A stretch of DNA of 64,000 bases from Isoetes taiwanensis (Eukaryota > Streptophyta > Lycopodiopsida > Isoetales > Isoetaceae). Numbering within the stretch: the first letter of the stretch is position 1; the number at the start of each line of letters is the position of its first letter. The translations under genes and the position numbers were made by a program. The notes beneath the pieces are model-generated. The model had not been told where the DNA came from, searched no databases, and saw only the letters and a list, made by a program, of their open reading frames with translations. The stretch spans positions 496,001 to 560,000 of the forward strand of contig JAJEKV010000180.1 in the NCBI GenBank assembly GCA_021234155.1, read 5' to 3'. Positions 22,916-33,871 of the stretch are shown one piece after another.

Positions 22916-24130
22916 ATGGCTATGGCAGGCGATGGCAGTGCCTTGGGGCGTCCTTACGGCGAGTGCGATGGGCAAAGCAACGACGACCCATCTACAAGTT
23001 TGCCTTCTACAATGGTAAATCCTTCTCATGACATTCTTCTTTCATCCCCTTCTTCCCCATCTCGCCGCCTTAAGAAACGTCGTCGCCGTAGATCCGATGT
23101 AGCTCAATGGACAGACCATGCTGTTAAGGTTTTGATCGGAGTCCTCAGATTGCTTCGTTGTAATGGTGCCTATGACGATGAAGAAAATAGTTTGGCCCAG
23201 ACATCTCAGGTAAAGAACGTGCCTAATAAGCATATATGGAAATGTGTTTCTAGGGCAATGCAACTTAAAGGGCATAACTTCGATGCAGGACAGTGTAAGA
23301 CCAAATTCAAGGGATTGAAAGCTGAGTATCAAGCTACCTTAGATCTTTTAGGGTTTACAAATTGCTCGCATTCTGAAATCCCTGATGGCTGGGATGATTT
23401 ACCAAACTTGAGCTCTGCATGCAGGGAAAAGGCAAGAAAATTTAAGTTCTTTCATGATATGAAGGGGTATTATGTTGGGTCCCCTGTGTGTAATGCTGAT
23501 TCTCTTTTTGAGGGTATTGATCCAGATGAATTTTTGAAATCTTTGGAGGCTTTTAGGGATAGCTTTGTTAGGTCAAGAAGGGAGGAGGATTCGTCTGAAA
23601 AGGAAGCAATATGTGAAGACAGAGCATATTTGGAAACAGACGAATCCCTTAGACAACTTTGGCTATTAAAGCAGAAGATGAACAGAGCAGTGAATTTTGA
23701 AATGGCTTCATCGAAACTATTACCAGATGAACTTGCGAATCGTTCATGGAACTGTGGATTTTTTGAAGAGCTTGAAACAAGAGAACAACAAAACGTTGAA
23801 CAGGCTCAGTCAACCTTTGATGGTTCTCATGGAAGGAGGTCACACTGTTGGCGAAAGCTTGACTTTTTGTATGAACAGGAACTTAAGAAGAAGGAAGACT
23901 ATCGAGCTAGGAAGTTGCAAATAGAAGAGAAGAAACTGCAGCTTGCTGAAAGACGAATCCAAATCGAACTGGTTCGAGCTGAGAATGAGAAGCAAAGGTT
24001 GCTGAATGAAATGAGGAGAACTGAGCTAGAGGAAAGACGGGCAAAGCAGCAAGAGGAGCAAACGCTGTCACCTTCTAGTGTTCTAAGTCTCCTGGCTAAT
24101 TTTCTAACACAGAGACATTCAATACAGTGA
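22916..24130 (+). CDS. Trihelix/Myb-SANT-like DNA-binding protein, intact
   Basis: A single 404-codon exon, open from ATG (MAMAGDGSALG) to TGA. Residues about 52-60 are a basic KKRRRRRSD stretch, a likely nuclear signal. Residues about 62-140 form a Myb/SANT-like trihelix region (QWTDHAVKVLIGVLRLL, then HIWKCVSRAM, then CKTKFKGLKAEYQATLDLL) of the kind found in GT-type factors and in transposon accessory proteins. Residues about 310-395 are a long Lys/Glu/Arg-rich coiled coil (KLQIEEKKLQLAERRIQIE), probably for oligomer formation. Expected to act in the nucleus on DNA. It is unbroken amid decayed transposons, which suggests recent function, either as a host transcription factor or as a domesticated or accessory transposon protein. 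The family call rests on pattern only. Confidence 0.72.
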   Translation: MAMAGDGSALGRPYGECDGQSNDDPSTSLPSTMVNPSHDILLSSPSSPSRRLKKRRRRRSDVAQWTDHAVKVLIGVLRLLRCNGAYDDEENSLAQTSQVKNVPNKHIWKCVSRAMQLKGHNFDAGQCKTKFKGLKAEYQATLDLLGFTNCSHSEIPDGWDDLPNLSSACREKARKFKFFHDMKGYYVGSPVCNADSLFEGIDPDEFLKSLEAFRDSFVRSRREEDSSEKEAICEDRAYLETDESLRQLWLLKQKMNRAVNFEMASSKLLPDELANRSWNCGFFEELETREQQNVEQAQSTFDGSHGRRSHCWRKLDFLYEQELKKKEDYRARKLQIEEKKLQLAERRIQIELVRAENEKQRLLNEMRRTELEERRAKQQEEQTLSPSSVLSLLANFLTQRHSIQ

Positions 24131-24439
24131 GGATAAAAAAGTTAGGTCCAAGTTTCCTCTGTAACATAACCATCTACGCATAAAATGGACATGATCTTTG
24201 TAATGACAGAATAGGCGTTGGTCTGATATGGTCCTGCCAAGGTGGGCAATGCTATATATTGCTCTTACTTTTATGCAATTCTTTTCGAAAATGTGGAATT
24301 TATATAAAAAAAACCCCTTACAAAATCTGTTTGGGTACAAATAGTAGATCTTTGTTTTGCCATCCATTCGACAATTTATGCCAAAATAAGCCTGTTGGGC
24401 TTGTACGACTTTAGATGACGTTTCTGACTGGATAGAGCA
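24131..24439. other. 3' flank of trihelix-like gene, no further gene
   Basis: Sequence just after the stop codon at 24130 with no coding signal. It probably contains the 3' untranslated region; I cannot place a polyadenylation site with certainty. Confidence 0.35.
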
Positions 24440-24595
24440 AGGTCGGCTTAGGCTTTAGCTGCACACAATTGGAAGGTATATCAAATGGATTTTGAATCTG
24501 CTTTTCTTCATGGAAATTTGATAGAGGTCGTCATGCTCCAACTCTCGGGTTTTGAGGTTAAAGGCAAAGAGCACCAGGTAATATTTTGCGAGCAC
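24440..24595 (+). pseudogene. Ty1/copia reverse transcriptase relic
   Basis: Reading about 24455-24580 gives NWKVYQMDFESAFLHGNLIE followed by LSGFEVKGKEHQ. This matches the copia RT consensus around the first catalytic Asp (MDVKSAFLHGDLEEEVYM-type, then QPPGFV.KGKE). It is only about 45 residues long and breaks into a 21-base tandem duplication (gagcaccaggtaatattttgc, 24570-24611). Its flanks are not recognisable. Confidence 0.75.
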
Positions 24596-24611
24596 CAGGT
24601 AATATTTTGCA

Positions 24612-25085
24612 TTACCTTTCATACGATCATATATAGCTCACTGTGTATTTTAACAATAACATGATCAAGTACATCAAATATTCATATACAAACCACACTG
24701 CAATTTCCATCATTTAGCCTAATATAGAATGCTACTATAACTATAATTATCAGAACCTAATCATGCAAGATGGAAAATAATGGTGAGCCCACTTTAACAC
24801 GGTCTATAGGCTCCTTGGAGCAGTGGTAGTTATTACTGCAAATGTCGTTGGTGCATGGACTCCCATTGGCGATGTGACAATCACAATGCTTTGGATTTTT
24901 AGGCAGATACCAAAATTTAGGTGAGGGTTTTTTAATTTTGGCCTCAAAATCATGTCGTTTCATATTGTTATGTTTTGGAAAGGTGACCATATGTTTTCCT
25001 TCCTCATATGCCTCAACTGCGATTGGATTATGAACATGCGGGCTTATGCCCAGATGCTTGTAGATGACTTTGCGAAAAATTTTGG
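24612..25085. other. Non-coding stretch, no feature recognised
   Basis: No convincing ORF or repeat. It ends where the LINE coding sequence starts. Confidence 0.4.
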
Positions 25086-25089
25086 TACC

Positions 25090-27195
25090 CTACTACACTA
25101 GAGCAAATGCATGTGCCGCTTGATCGATGTGCTTAGGACTGCTGCGGAAAGGTCCTTTGAGATAAGTCGCCCTCGACGGACCTCCAGGACCACAACCTTC
25201 CCACGTAATCAATGGTTTGATGCGGAGTGCAAGGAATACAAACGCTGGCTCCGCCAGGTCACACGCCTTGCTTTACGCCCACAAGCAGTCAGGCAGCACC
25301 GCATCTTCCTTAAAGCTAAGAAAGCCAGGTACATCACAGTGCATCAAAGGGAAATGTTCTACCTCCTAGAACGTCACCCCAAGACCTTCTGGCGAAGGGT
25401 TCTCAAAAAGCCAGTACAACCCACAGGGAACATCCCGAGCAGTGGAAGCAATACTTGCAACAGCTACACGACCTCAGGGTGTATAAGTAGCATTACCCAT
25501 GCAAGAAAGCCCAATGTTGGAAATCACAGAGTCAGACGTGGACCAAGGCTTACAGCGTCTTGCCAATGGGAAAGTGCCAGACCTAGATGGTATGCAGGCA
25601 GAATTGCTCAAGTGGGCAGAGCCGTCCATAGTACCGGTGATGACCGCCTTGTTCAACAAGGCATTACAGGAAGGCTTCCCACTGCAGTATACCAATAGCA
25701 GAGTTGTTTCCATCTATAAGGCAGATGACCCGCACTGCCCAGTCAATTACCAAACAATCATGGTCAGTTCGGTGTTTGCAAAACTGCCGCTGGGATTCTC
25801 GAGCGACAGTTGACGGGCTGGGCTGAGGCAGCAGAGATGGGGCCCCTCACCCAAGCAGGATTCAAACCCTGGCACACCATTAACCACATCTTCACTGCGA
25901 AGGCATTTGACACTGTGCCTCAAGAAAAACTATGGACAAGATTGCGACAGCTAGGGATTCCTGTAAATTTGCAGAATGCAGTGCACATGTTATATGAGAG
26001 ATGCCGATGCCGGTTGTAGCCGACAAGCCGACCATTTGATAGTAGTATCGGGGTTCGTCAGGGATGCCCTCTCTCTCCCCAACATTGTTTCAGCTTTACA
26101 TTGATCAGTTGGAGAGCTGGCTTGCTGATAATGGGGGCGACATAGCTTACCTTCTGCACCAGATTATCAGGCAATTAACAATTAATATATGCTGATGGGG
26201 TTGAAGTATGGGGCCCAGTAGTGTCCCTCGCTACCTGGAATGACTTGGAGCAGGTGTAGAAAGCCTTCTTGGTATGAGCACTAGGGGTGAAGTCCACAGT
26301 CCCATATCAAATTCTGCTGCAGGAGACGGGTTTCTTGCCTTTTCAGAGGGCGGCCCTTGATCGCCACATTGTTTATTTTCATAAGATGGTAAATATGGAC
26401 GATGCTTATATCATGGCAATGGGGCCACAACGCGTCAAGGCATGTTAGAGGGAAAAGAGAGCTCAATAGTTGGCTAGATGGAATGTGCAGGGGCACAGGT
26501 GCATATATGCATAAACAGAGGCAGATCGCCATAGCTTGAGGCAATATCTTCGGTAAGCTCTGGGATGCTAGTGCCCTTGAGCAGGTCAAGACTGCACACT
26601 ACCAGCGCCACATAAATCCCACATTGGAAGGAGGCCCGCAATGCTACTTATGTACCCACTTGCCTATGAAAAGGCACAGACTCATTGCCTCCATTCGCAC
26701 AGGGGCATACCATATTCGAATTGAGACGGGCAAATGGATTTGTGAGCCACGCCAGGACAGGCTTTGTCACTGCTGCCAAATGGGAGTCATTGAGGATGAA
26801 TCTCATACCGAGGATGAATCTCATACCCTTCAAAGCTGCCCAGCATATGATCAAATTCGGACGCGTTGAGTTGGTCAGGTCTGACCAGCCGCTACATGTG
26901 ACATTGAGCACGGCTTCTGTACATATGCTGGGATCATATCTTCAGGAGGTCATGGACATGCGAGATCAGATATGTCCTCGGGCACACACTTGACATGTAT
27001 ATATACATATATTTCATGATGATGTATACCTATACAGTTTGACAGCATTCTTATTACTGCCACGGTCTTTCCCTCGAAAACCCTTCGGGTGGGGGTTTTT
27101 TAACCCGGACAGTAATAAGTTTGTTGCGTTCCTTCTGAGTCCCATAGGCCGATTGGTCTCAGTGGACGATAAAAATCATTCTTTCTTTCTCTCTT
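25090..27195 (+). mobile_element. Jockey-like LINE, 5'-truncated, decayed ORF2
   Basis: Order of parts: pre-RT segment QWFDAECKEYKRWLRQ and LERHPKTFWRRVLKK (25111-25410). RT parts in shifting frames follow: ITESDVDQGLQRLANGKVPD, VVSIYKADDPHCPVNYQTI, then KAFDTVPQEKLWTRLRQLGI and GVRQGCPLSPQ (25499-26100). The C-terminal region has INPTLEGGPQCYLCTHLPMK and a CHCC-type knuckle LCHCCQMG...SHTLQSCP (26600-26870). The 3' end has ttcgggtgggggttttttaa, atagtaat-like and cataggccgattggtctcag boxes, then a (cttt)n-like tail at about 27172-27190. No endonuclease domain is seen, so it is truncated. It would copy by target-primed reverse transcription but is inactive. Confidence 0.82.
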
Positions 27196-27199
27196 AACA

Positions 27200-27780
27200 A
27201 TCCCTAAGGTGGGCTCTATTTCACATAAAACCCACATACCAGCCACTTGTATCAAATGTAATAGAATAGTATACGTGACTGAAAAATGAAAAGAGTAAGG
27301 CGGAAGTAAGCGTAGCTAAACTAAATGAAGCATGACTAACATGCCATTTTAGCAATAGATGCTCAATGTCATCGATGTACCATCATTACCTCCACAAATT
27401 TTTTATTGCAATAGTAAAGCACATAAAGGAACAATTATACAATTTCGATGTTTGATCTACTTTAGAACATATATTGTGTCAATTCCAGTATTTGAGTTCT
27501 TGTGGATTAGACTAGCTTTTCTATATAAAGCATGTGCTTGGATAAGGTGTAATAGAATATTAAACCAATCATACCCTTCAATCCAATGAAAATGTGTCCT
27601 AAGCATGCCTTAATGCTAGTTTCCACTGTTTTATTGCGTCATATTTATGCGGGCTTAGCTTGTCTTTATATACAAGCATCATATTTATAATTAGCTTCGT
27701 GGCCATACATGGATGCATTGTTATCTTTAGCATTGGAGTTGTACATAGTGGGTTCCTCTGATCCACGTCAATTATTGATC
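27200..27780. other. Non-coding stretch, no feature recognised
   Basis: AT-rich, with only short ORFs. No repeat ends seen. Confidence 0.4.
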
Positions 27781-27783
27781 AGA

Positions 27784-28327
27784 TTATGAGCCGTTTTTCT
27801 TTGTGCACCCCCGATGTCGATTCAGCAATTCTTTAATGGCTTTCGCCATATCTGCCAGTATTTCTTCCTTGTGCATCAATGCTGGGAGTGGTAGGTCCCA
27901 TCTGATCTTTTTATATTTGGACCTTATCTCCGCATATTCAGGGCATTCAGTAAACATGTGCTTTTCGTCCTCTATTCTTCCCATGCCATATATTTTGCAT
28001 ATGTGGTCAATTCTGTCAATTTTTCTCCATCCGTCCCTTTCAGTTCTCAAATCATGACTATTCATCCTGAATCTGGGTAAGACATCCCTGTCTGATTTCT
28101 TCAACATGTTGCTCTTATATAGTTTCTGGCCAATTTGTCTCCCTGGATTGAACATATTCAGGAGCCACGCTGTTTTTGAGTCTAAGTGTGTATTGAGCTG
28201 GGTGTTTGGTAGAACCCCTTCTATGTTGAACTGAACTCTGAAGAAGGGTACAGAGGGCCGCACAGAACCCTGCTTGCCTATGAATAGACAGATGGAAGCC
28301 AAGTTCAAGAATTTGTGTAATCCCCAT
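27784..28327 (-). pseudogene. LINE ORF2 C-terminal fragment (antisense)
   Basis: On the minus strand a 174-codon open stretch includes VLPRFRMNSHDLRTERDGW, then HICKIYGMGRIEDEKHMFTE and CPEYAEIRSKYKKIRW. The spacing of C, C/Y, H and C matches the terminal zinc-knuckle region of jockey-like LINEs seen at 26.8 kb and 59.3 kb. Its sequence is clearly different from those two, so it is a separate LINE family. It may be the 3' end of the LINE whose 5' part lies at 31.2-32.5 kb. Confidence 0.7.
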
Positions 28328-28799
28328 TATGCATTTTCATGATTTTGCCAACCACATTCATTGGGAATGTAGATTTAATTTTGATTATTATCTAATATTT
28401 CACCTTCTTTTCAAGCATAATATCTCACAAACTGGGTTCCTAGCATGGATCCATGGAAATGCGGCAGGAGTCCATTCTGTATGCATGGTCGTGGCCTCTG
28501 ATCAAAATATAAAGCGCCATTCGGAAGTATGATGTAGGCAACAGGGCAGTGCTTCCAGAGAAGCATATGGACTTTCGTCAGCGACCAGTGGATGTGCAAA
28601 TGCCTGTGAGGAGGCATCTTTAAATTCCTCCAAGAGAGAGGTGTCCAACTGTTTGTTTATCTCCCACTCAAAATTTAGATTAATCCGAATAAGGGAGAAG
28701 GCTCTCAATCCACAGGTAGTACATGATTGTCAAAGTACGACTTCAGAATATAGAGTGTATCTGTGCTCTGCAAGTAGAGTTGAGCATAGCCCAGAGCAT

Positions 28800-30850
28800 T
28801 GGGGGCAGATAAGTTTTGTTGAACAACATCTAATGCTTTGTTGATCCAAAGAGGAAGAAGGTTAACCAATTTTGGCATATAGACATTGGTGAGGAGAAAC
28901 TAGTCTTCATTCCTACCTTTGAAGTCAAAAGGCTCATGTTCATCCAAGAAGGTTTGAGAGGTCTGAGCCAAAAGAAAATCATGCATGACGAAGGCCATCG
29001 GTTGGACCTTGTGGAGAACAAAGAATTCTGGGTCTTCAAAAAGAATAAATTTGAAATTGAATAATATGCAAAATAGACCTTTATCCAAGACCGAGAGGTC
29101 AGAATGATCAAAAAAGCTTTAGTCATCAAGGGACTATCAATAGATCTATCAGAAACCAACCAAGTGACAAGGAAAATGGTGCGTCGTGACATCATATATG
29201 CAAGGTAGCCCGAGAGGGGAGGAAAGTCAGTGGAAACATGTGTAGCCTGAGCCTTCAAGTCAATAATGATATTTGTTGTTCAGCAACTTGACAATTGAGT
29301 TTGTTGACCTTGCATGTTGCTGGACTTGGGTGAGAAGGAGATGCACGAAAGAAGATGACCTGGACCTTGAGGCTGGCAATTTCAGCATCCAGTGTGAGCT
29401 TGAGGGCAGAAACTTCCTCAAGTTTAGTGTCCAATGTCTGGCTACGACTTCCATTAGCGTGACTTCTAGATGGGCGACACATTTCTCTGCAGTCACGGTA
29501 GCGTGTTTTGAGCACTAAGCTATGTCTAAAGGCTGTGGATGTGCTCATTAGCTTGGTTAAGTGTATGATCCTTTGCTTCAGACATATGCCATGAGGGTGG
29601 CAAGTTAGGCCTTAAGACCATCAAGTTCAGACTGCAGCATGGCGTGAAGAGTGGACAAGGTAGCTCGACTGTCTTATTCTTGCTTCAACTGGTCACAGCT
29701 GACCAGAAGGTCACCATGATGGTTCTAAAGCCTGGTTTCCAATTGATTGTTCTTGCCTTGGACTTCTTGGAGTTCCTTTTTGAGGCATCGATGGAATCTA
29801 ACTCGGTTTGAAAAGACTGCATGAGCTTTTCCTATGACTCCTGAAGTTGAAGTGTGCAAGCTTGTACGTTCTGCAAATATTCATACAAGGCTTGTCTCGG
29901 ATGAGTGGGTGGAGGTTGTGGGATATGCTGATTGGCAGAAGATCTGGATTGTTCTTCACGAATGTTCAGATTGGGTGGATAAGATTGTGAAGAGAATAAG
30001 ATGGAAACAATAGCCGTATTGGCAGCTGGAACATGTTGATGTGCTGGAGAAATGGAAGTTATCTAATCAACAGGTGGTTGAGTTTGTTGTAGCGGAGAAT
30101 GTTGGCAACCACAATGAATATCACGCAAGGCACTAGTTTTGGAGGTCTTTTGACTATGGGATCGGGAGTAGGAAGAAACATCTGAGTCATGCACAGAGAT
30201 GGCACTGAGGTCGGGAATAGGAAGACAACATCGGATAATGGCTTGAAAATGGGCTTCCATAGCCAAATCAGCAGCATGTGGATTGTTTGAAGCCACTCCA
30301 ACTCATCCATTATGCGATGGAACATCAGGTCGAGCCAATCTATGTGGTTTCCTGAATGAAGAGCTACAATAACTGTATTGAAAAAATATCCGTTAACGAC
30401 TGTATTTTTAAGAGGATGTCCAAAAACTTTCTCCAGAGAAATTTAGCAAACTCGTTGAGGGATTGAAGAAACGTTGTGATATGCAATTGAGTTGTGAAAG
30501 GTGCATGCGCCAAAGGTGTGACATCAAAATTTTGCAGATCAATACAACCTAAGGGATTCATACCAAGAGGGAAATTAAATACTCGAGAAATGAGGTCTTG
30601 ATTGAGAAAATTTTTGACTTCCCCAATGGATGAGTGAAAGCCTACGTCTGAGGAAACCAAATCTGCAACAAATTGACAGATTTGTTTTGGATTTGGGGAA
30701 ATAGAACCTGATCCAAAAAGGTACTTAGACCAATGCAAACTACAACTTATCGATCTTCTTCCTTGAGAGCAGCATCAGTGTTGGGTATATAAACCGTATG
30801 TGCTCGAAGAGGGCGGCATCCATGGGCAGAGGGTCGAGAAGAAGAAGCCA
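28800..30850 (-). pseudogene. Second copy of gypsy extra ORF (ORF3), antisense relic
   Basis: Read on the minus strand: a start MASSSRPSAHGCRPLRAH at about 30850, then ISPNPKQICQFVADLV and NEFAKFLWRKFLDILLKIQ (30738-30364). A Ser/Gln-rich and coiled-coil region (about 30330-29260) comes next, and last HVSTDFPPLSGYLAYMMSRR (29258-28830). Each block matches ORF3 of the Tat-like element in the same order (PNPDQLKQFVAN; FVKFLWRKFLGY; HTSVDFALPSSYLDYVVARR). Stops and frameshifts are frequent. The two copies are diverged, so they come from different elements of one lineage. No LTR was identified around this copy. Confidence 0.75.
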
Positions 30851-30914
30851 TGGCAGAAGACAGAAGAGTTTGGAGGTGGCAGAGGTGGAGGTGCAAGAAG
30901 ACGTTAGGGTACCT

Positions 30915-30945
30915 TAGGGTTACATGAAGGAGCATTTATAGACAC
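30915..30945 (-). promoter_or_regulatory. Possible internal TATA box ahead of ORF3 relic
   Basis: On the minus strand, gtgtctataaatgctcc lies about 80 bases before the ORF3 start codon, with an apparent leader between them. This suggests that ORF3 may have its own promoter. The matching spot in the 7-18 kb element has no equally clear TATA, so this is tentative. Confidence 0.4.
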
Positions 30946-30949
30946 TGAC

Positions 30950-31150
30950 ATGCCAAGAAATCGAGGCCATGAAGGGCGACAAGTGGCAAAATCATGAAAG
31001 GATACAAAGGGGGCAAACAATTTGGTTGTGTATCTAGCCATGTCCCAAGTGCTATATGCCTCTGGGTTTTCTTCCGCTGGATTAATCTTCTATACCATTT
31101 TGGTTTAATATGACACCCTCTGGGCAAAAGTGCTCTGGCTTAGCTACATT
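30950..31150 (-). other. Spacer upstream of ORF3 relic, probably gypsy-derived
   Basis: No coding frame is convincing. The segment lies between the ORF3 relic and the antisense LINE, and is probably the integrase-ORF3 spacer of the relic element. Confidence 0.3.
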
Positions 31151-32480
31151 CTGCATCCCACCAACTGTTGTAGGGATGACCCTTTGGACGTGCCTTGATG
31201 TAAACAAAAGCCAAGTGACCTGTGTGAGAGCATGTGAATCACATCCTATGTCTCCTGTCCACGTGTTCTCTTTGACGTGTTTGAGCAGGTCCACGAGTTC
31301 TCTCTGATATAGATCTCGTTTCTCATAGTCAAGTTTTATCTTAGGGACAAAAACTCATTCTGATTTGTTCATAACAGGACCTCCAGCCAGTTCAAACACC
31401 AATCATGTGTGGCCTAATTTTGCTAACTTTTCTGCTAGCGTAAAGCTCCTAATAATATTATATCACCTTCCTTCTCAAAAGTCACAGCTTGCATTATTTT
31501 TGTCTGTGCATTGAAGTCTCACACTATGATGACTTCCCCATGGTCTTTATAAATTATGATATCCCGAGTTAATTCCTGCAATGGATTTTCTCCACTCAAT
31601 TTGTCATGTTTGTATATCTGCGGAGTTAACGGGGCAAACTAACATGATGCCAGATATATTAGCTTGCTAAGCTCTAATCTTATCCATATATACTGGTTGA
31701 GCCCATGTGTTTCCATCCATGTGACTTTGTTTGCTAATTCATTTCTGACATACACTGCTAGCCCTCCATAGCCACGTCCCACTCCTAGTTCCTTCTTATT
31801 CCAAGCAGATCCAACAAGTGAAAAATCATTCGGCTGTGGCAAACCTCAGGCTTGATGTTCCCAAATTTCTAAAAATAACAATAGATCTGTCTTATTTCCA
31901 TTCTGTCATTGTAGCATCTATTTTGGCCTGATCTAATCCGTGCACATTCCAAGTTAAAACCTTCAAGGTCCAAAGGCTCTAGTCTTTCCTCTTCTTTGTG
32001 ACCATATCTTGCCCATTTCTATCCATGAATGCAATAAGGCCCTCATTTCTTGCTTCCTTTACTTTTGCCCATTCTTTCTTTTGAATTTCAAGTTGTGCAA
32101 GTGTAAGATCATGGTCAGCCAGATCATGTGATCTTTTAGTGCCCCTCGATTTTGAAGAACCCTCTCCACACTTCTAAACTTTATCAAAATGGGTCTGTTA
32201 TAACCATTTGGTTTGCCCAATCTTCTGTAGCGTGTATCACTTGTGGCTCATGTAAGTGCAGGTATCTTGAAAGAAATGTGCCACTACTGCATTGGCATCT
32301 TCTTCTGCTATACCTGAGACTTTTGAATTCTGGGCCCTTAATTCTAGTTCTGTCTTTTCATCTCTAATTTTCTCCTTATGCAAAAGAATTTGTTCTTTTG
32401 TGGCATCTGCTACCACAGTTGCCAACTCAGATTGTAAATTCTAAATCTTCTCATGTATTTGTTCCTGGTCCAGAAGACTC
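31150..32480 (-). pseudogene. LINE ORF1 end and endonuclease domain (antisense)
   Basis: On the minus strand, a coiled-coil-like piece (HKEKIRDEKTELELRAQNSK, about 32425-32237) is followed by VLTWNVHGLDQAKIDATM at about 31965-31910. That is the start of an exonuclease-endonuclease-phosphatase (APE-type) domain. WNKKELGVGRGYGGLAVYVR follows at 31842-31639. Further down, KIKLDYEKRDLYQRELVDLL lies near 31350-31280. These are the parts of a non-LTR retrotransposon before the RT domain. RT itself is missing; the relic of a gypsy element lies where it should be. Confidence 0.72.
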
Positions 32481-32718
32481 TATGGCAAAAGTGCCGTCAA
32501 TTCCATATTCGTGTTTTGAGCTCTTTATTTTGTAATATCGGTTCCTCCATCGCTTTTCTTATTTGTGACATCTAATTTTTTAGTTCTAGCACTAGTTGCA
32601 GCAGTTCTGGTGGATCGGTTTCTAATTCTCTCGTGAAGGGTAGCCAGACTTTCTACGGGTCATACAAAAAAACCCTAGGCCTAATACTTTAGGCGTTAAA
32701 GAAACTATGTAGTAGTAC

Positions 32719-32759
<41 letters not shown>

Positions 32760-32871
32760 CTTTGTTCTTTTGTTCTTTGTTGTTTTGTTATTCTTTATTC
32801 TTTGTTGCTGCTGTTTCTTTGTTCTTCTTTATTCTTCTTGTTTCTTCTTGTTATTCTTTGTTGTTTATTCT

Positions 32872-32936
<65 letters not shown>

Positions 32937-32938
32937 GG
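32719..32938. repeat. (TTG)n microsatellite, two blocks
   Basis: Pure ttg repeats at about 32720-32757 and 32873-32936, separated by impure ttctttgttc-type sequence. The poly-Leu and poly-Cys ORFs that this creates are artefacts. Confidence 0.95.
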
Positions 32939-32939
32939 C

Positions 32940-33866
32940 ACTTTTCAGCTGGGCTTGAGCTGAAAACCTTCACATGCTCCTCTATTTTTTGGCTTGAAAC
33001 CGACATCAGATTTTATACAGACTTTGGCCTCGGATTTCTTATTGTTTTGAAAAAGAATATAGGATTTAACTATCCACATGAAGAATCTGATCCTTTTATT
33101 GATTTGGCTATTTAAAAATCCTATGTATGGCTCGGATTTGACCGTGTAGAGTGGCAGACAGCGCTGATAAGAAGTAACAGCAACACCGCCTCAAAAATTT
33201 TATTTATCTTTGTTGCCATCAATTGTCCCGAGATGTGATCTTTCAGGTTGACAAAATTCAACAATTAGGCCTATTATCCGCATTACATGAGCCGAACCAA
33301 TGCCTATCAATTTCACATGTCATCAAAAGAGAAAGTAGAAGGAAAGTGTTTCACGGCTACAAGAAAATTATGCCGCAGTTTAGGAATCACATCCCCATCT
33401 CTCTTCCTAGATTTTTCTTTTGTAGAGATGGATCCTTATTGTCAATCCATGGAATAAGATCTTTGGGAATATGTCCAGTCAAAGACCCTAAACTTTCCTT
33501 CAAGTATCCTTGGTTAAGCTAATCTAAGATCCATCTGCAAAGTCTTGCGATCAAGCTCAAGAACTACTGCCCTCTACCGTCCATCTGTTCAAGCACTGTT
33601 GCCACGTGCTCTTCTCTTGGTGCCAAAGCTTGATCGCACAACCTTACCACAAAAGCCCTTTTTTTTTTGCTTGGTTTTTGCTTTTTTCAAACGTATTATA
33701 TTTTTAGTGACTTAAATACATATTATCAATGACCATTTCATAGTAAAACTTTTTTTCCAACCAAAATTCTCCTAAAACGCATTTACTGTAATGTGGGAGA
33801 CCTTCATTTTTTGGGTTTTGGCTGGAATCTAGAAAATTTGTAGGCGTTGATTAATGACATATAAAT
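32940..33866. other. Mostly non-coding stretch left of chromovirus
   Basis: A 99-codon open stretch at 33223-33522 (MSRDVIFQVDKIQQLGLLSA) is not recognised and has no support beyond being open. A T-rich run is at 33659-33669. Nothing else seen. Confidence 0.35.
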
Positions 33867-33871
33867 TATAT

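Noticed and set aside
30059-30325. Separate small gene on the minus strand
   Set aside because: It is a shifted piece of the ORF3 relic's linker region.
32719-33115. Leu-rich and Cys-rich ORFs
   Set aside because: They arise only from the (TTG)n microsatellite read in two frames.
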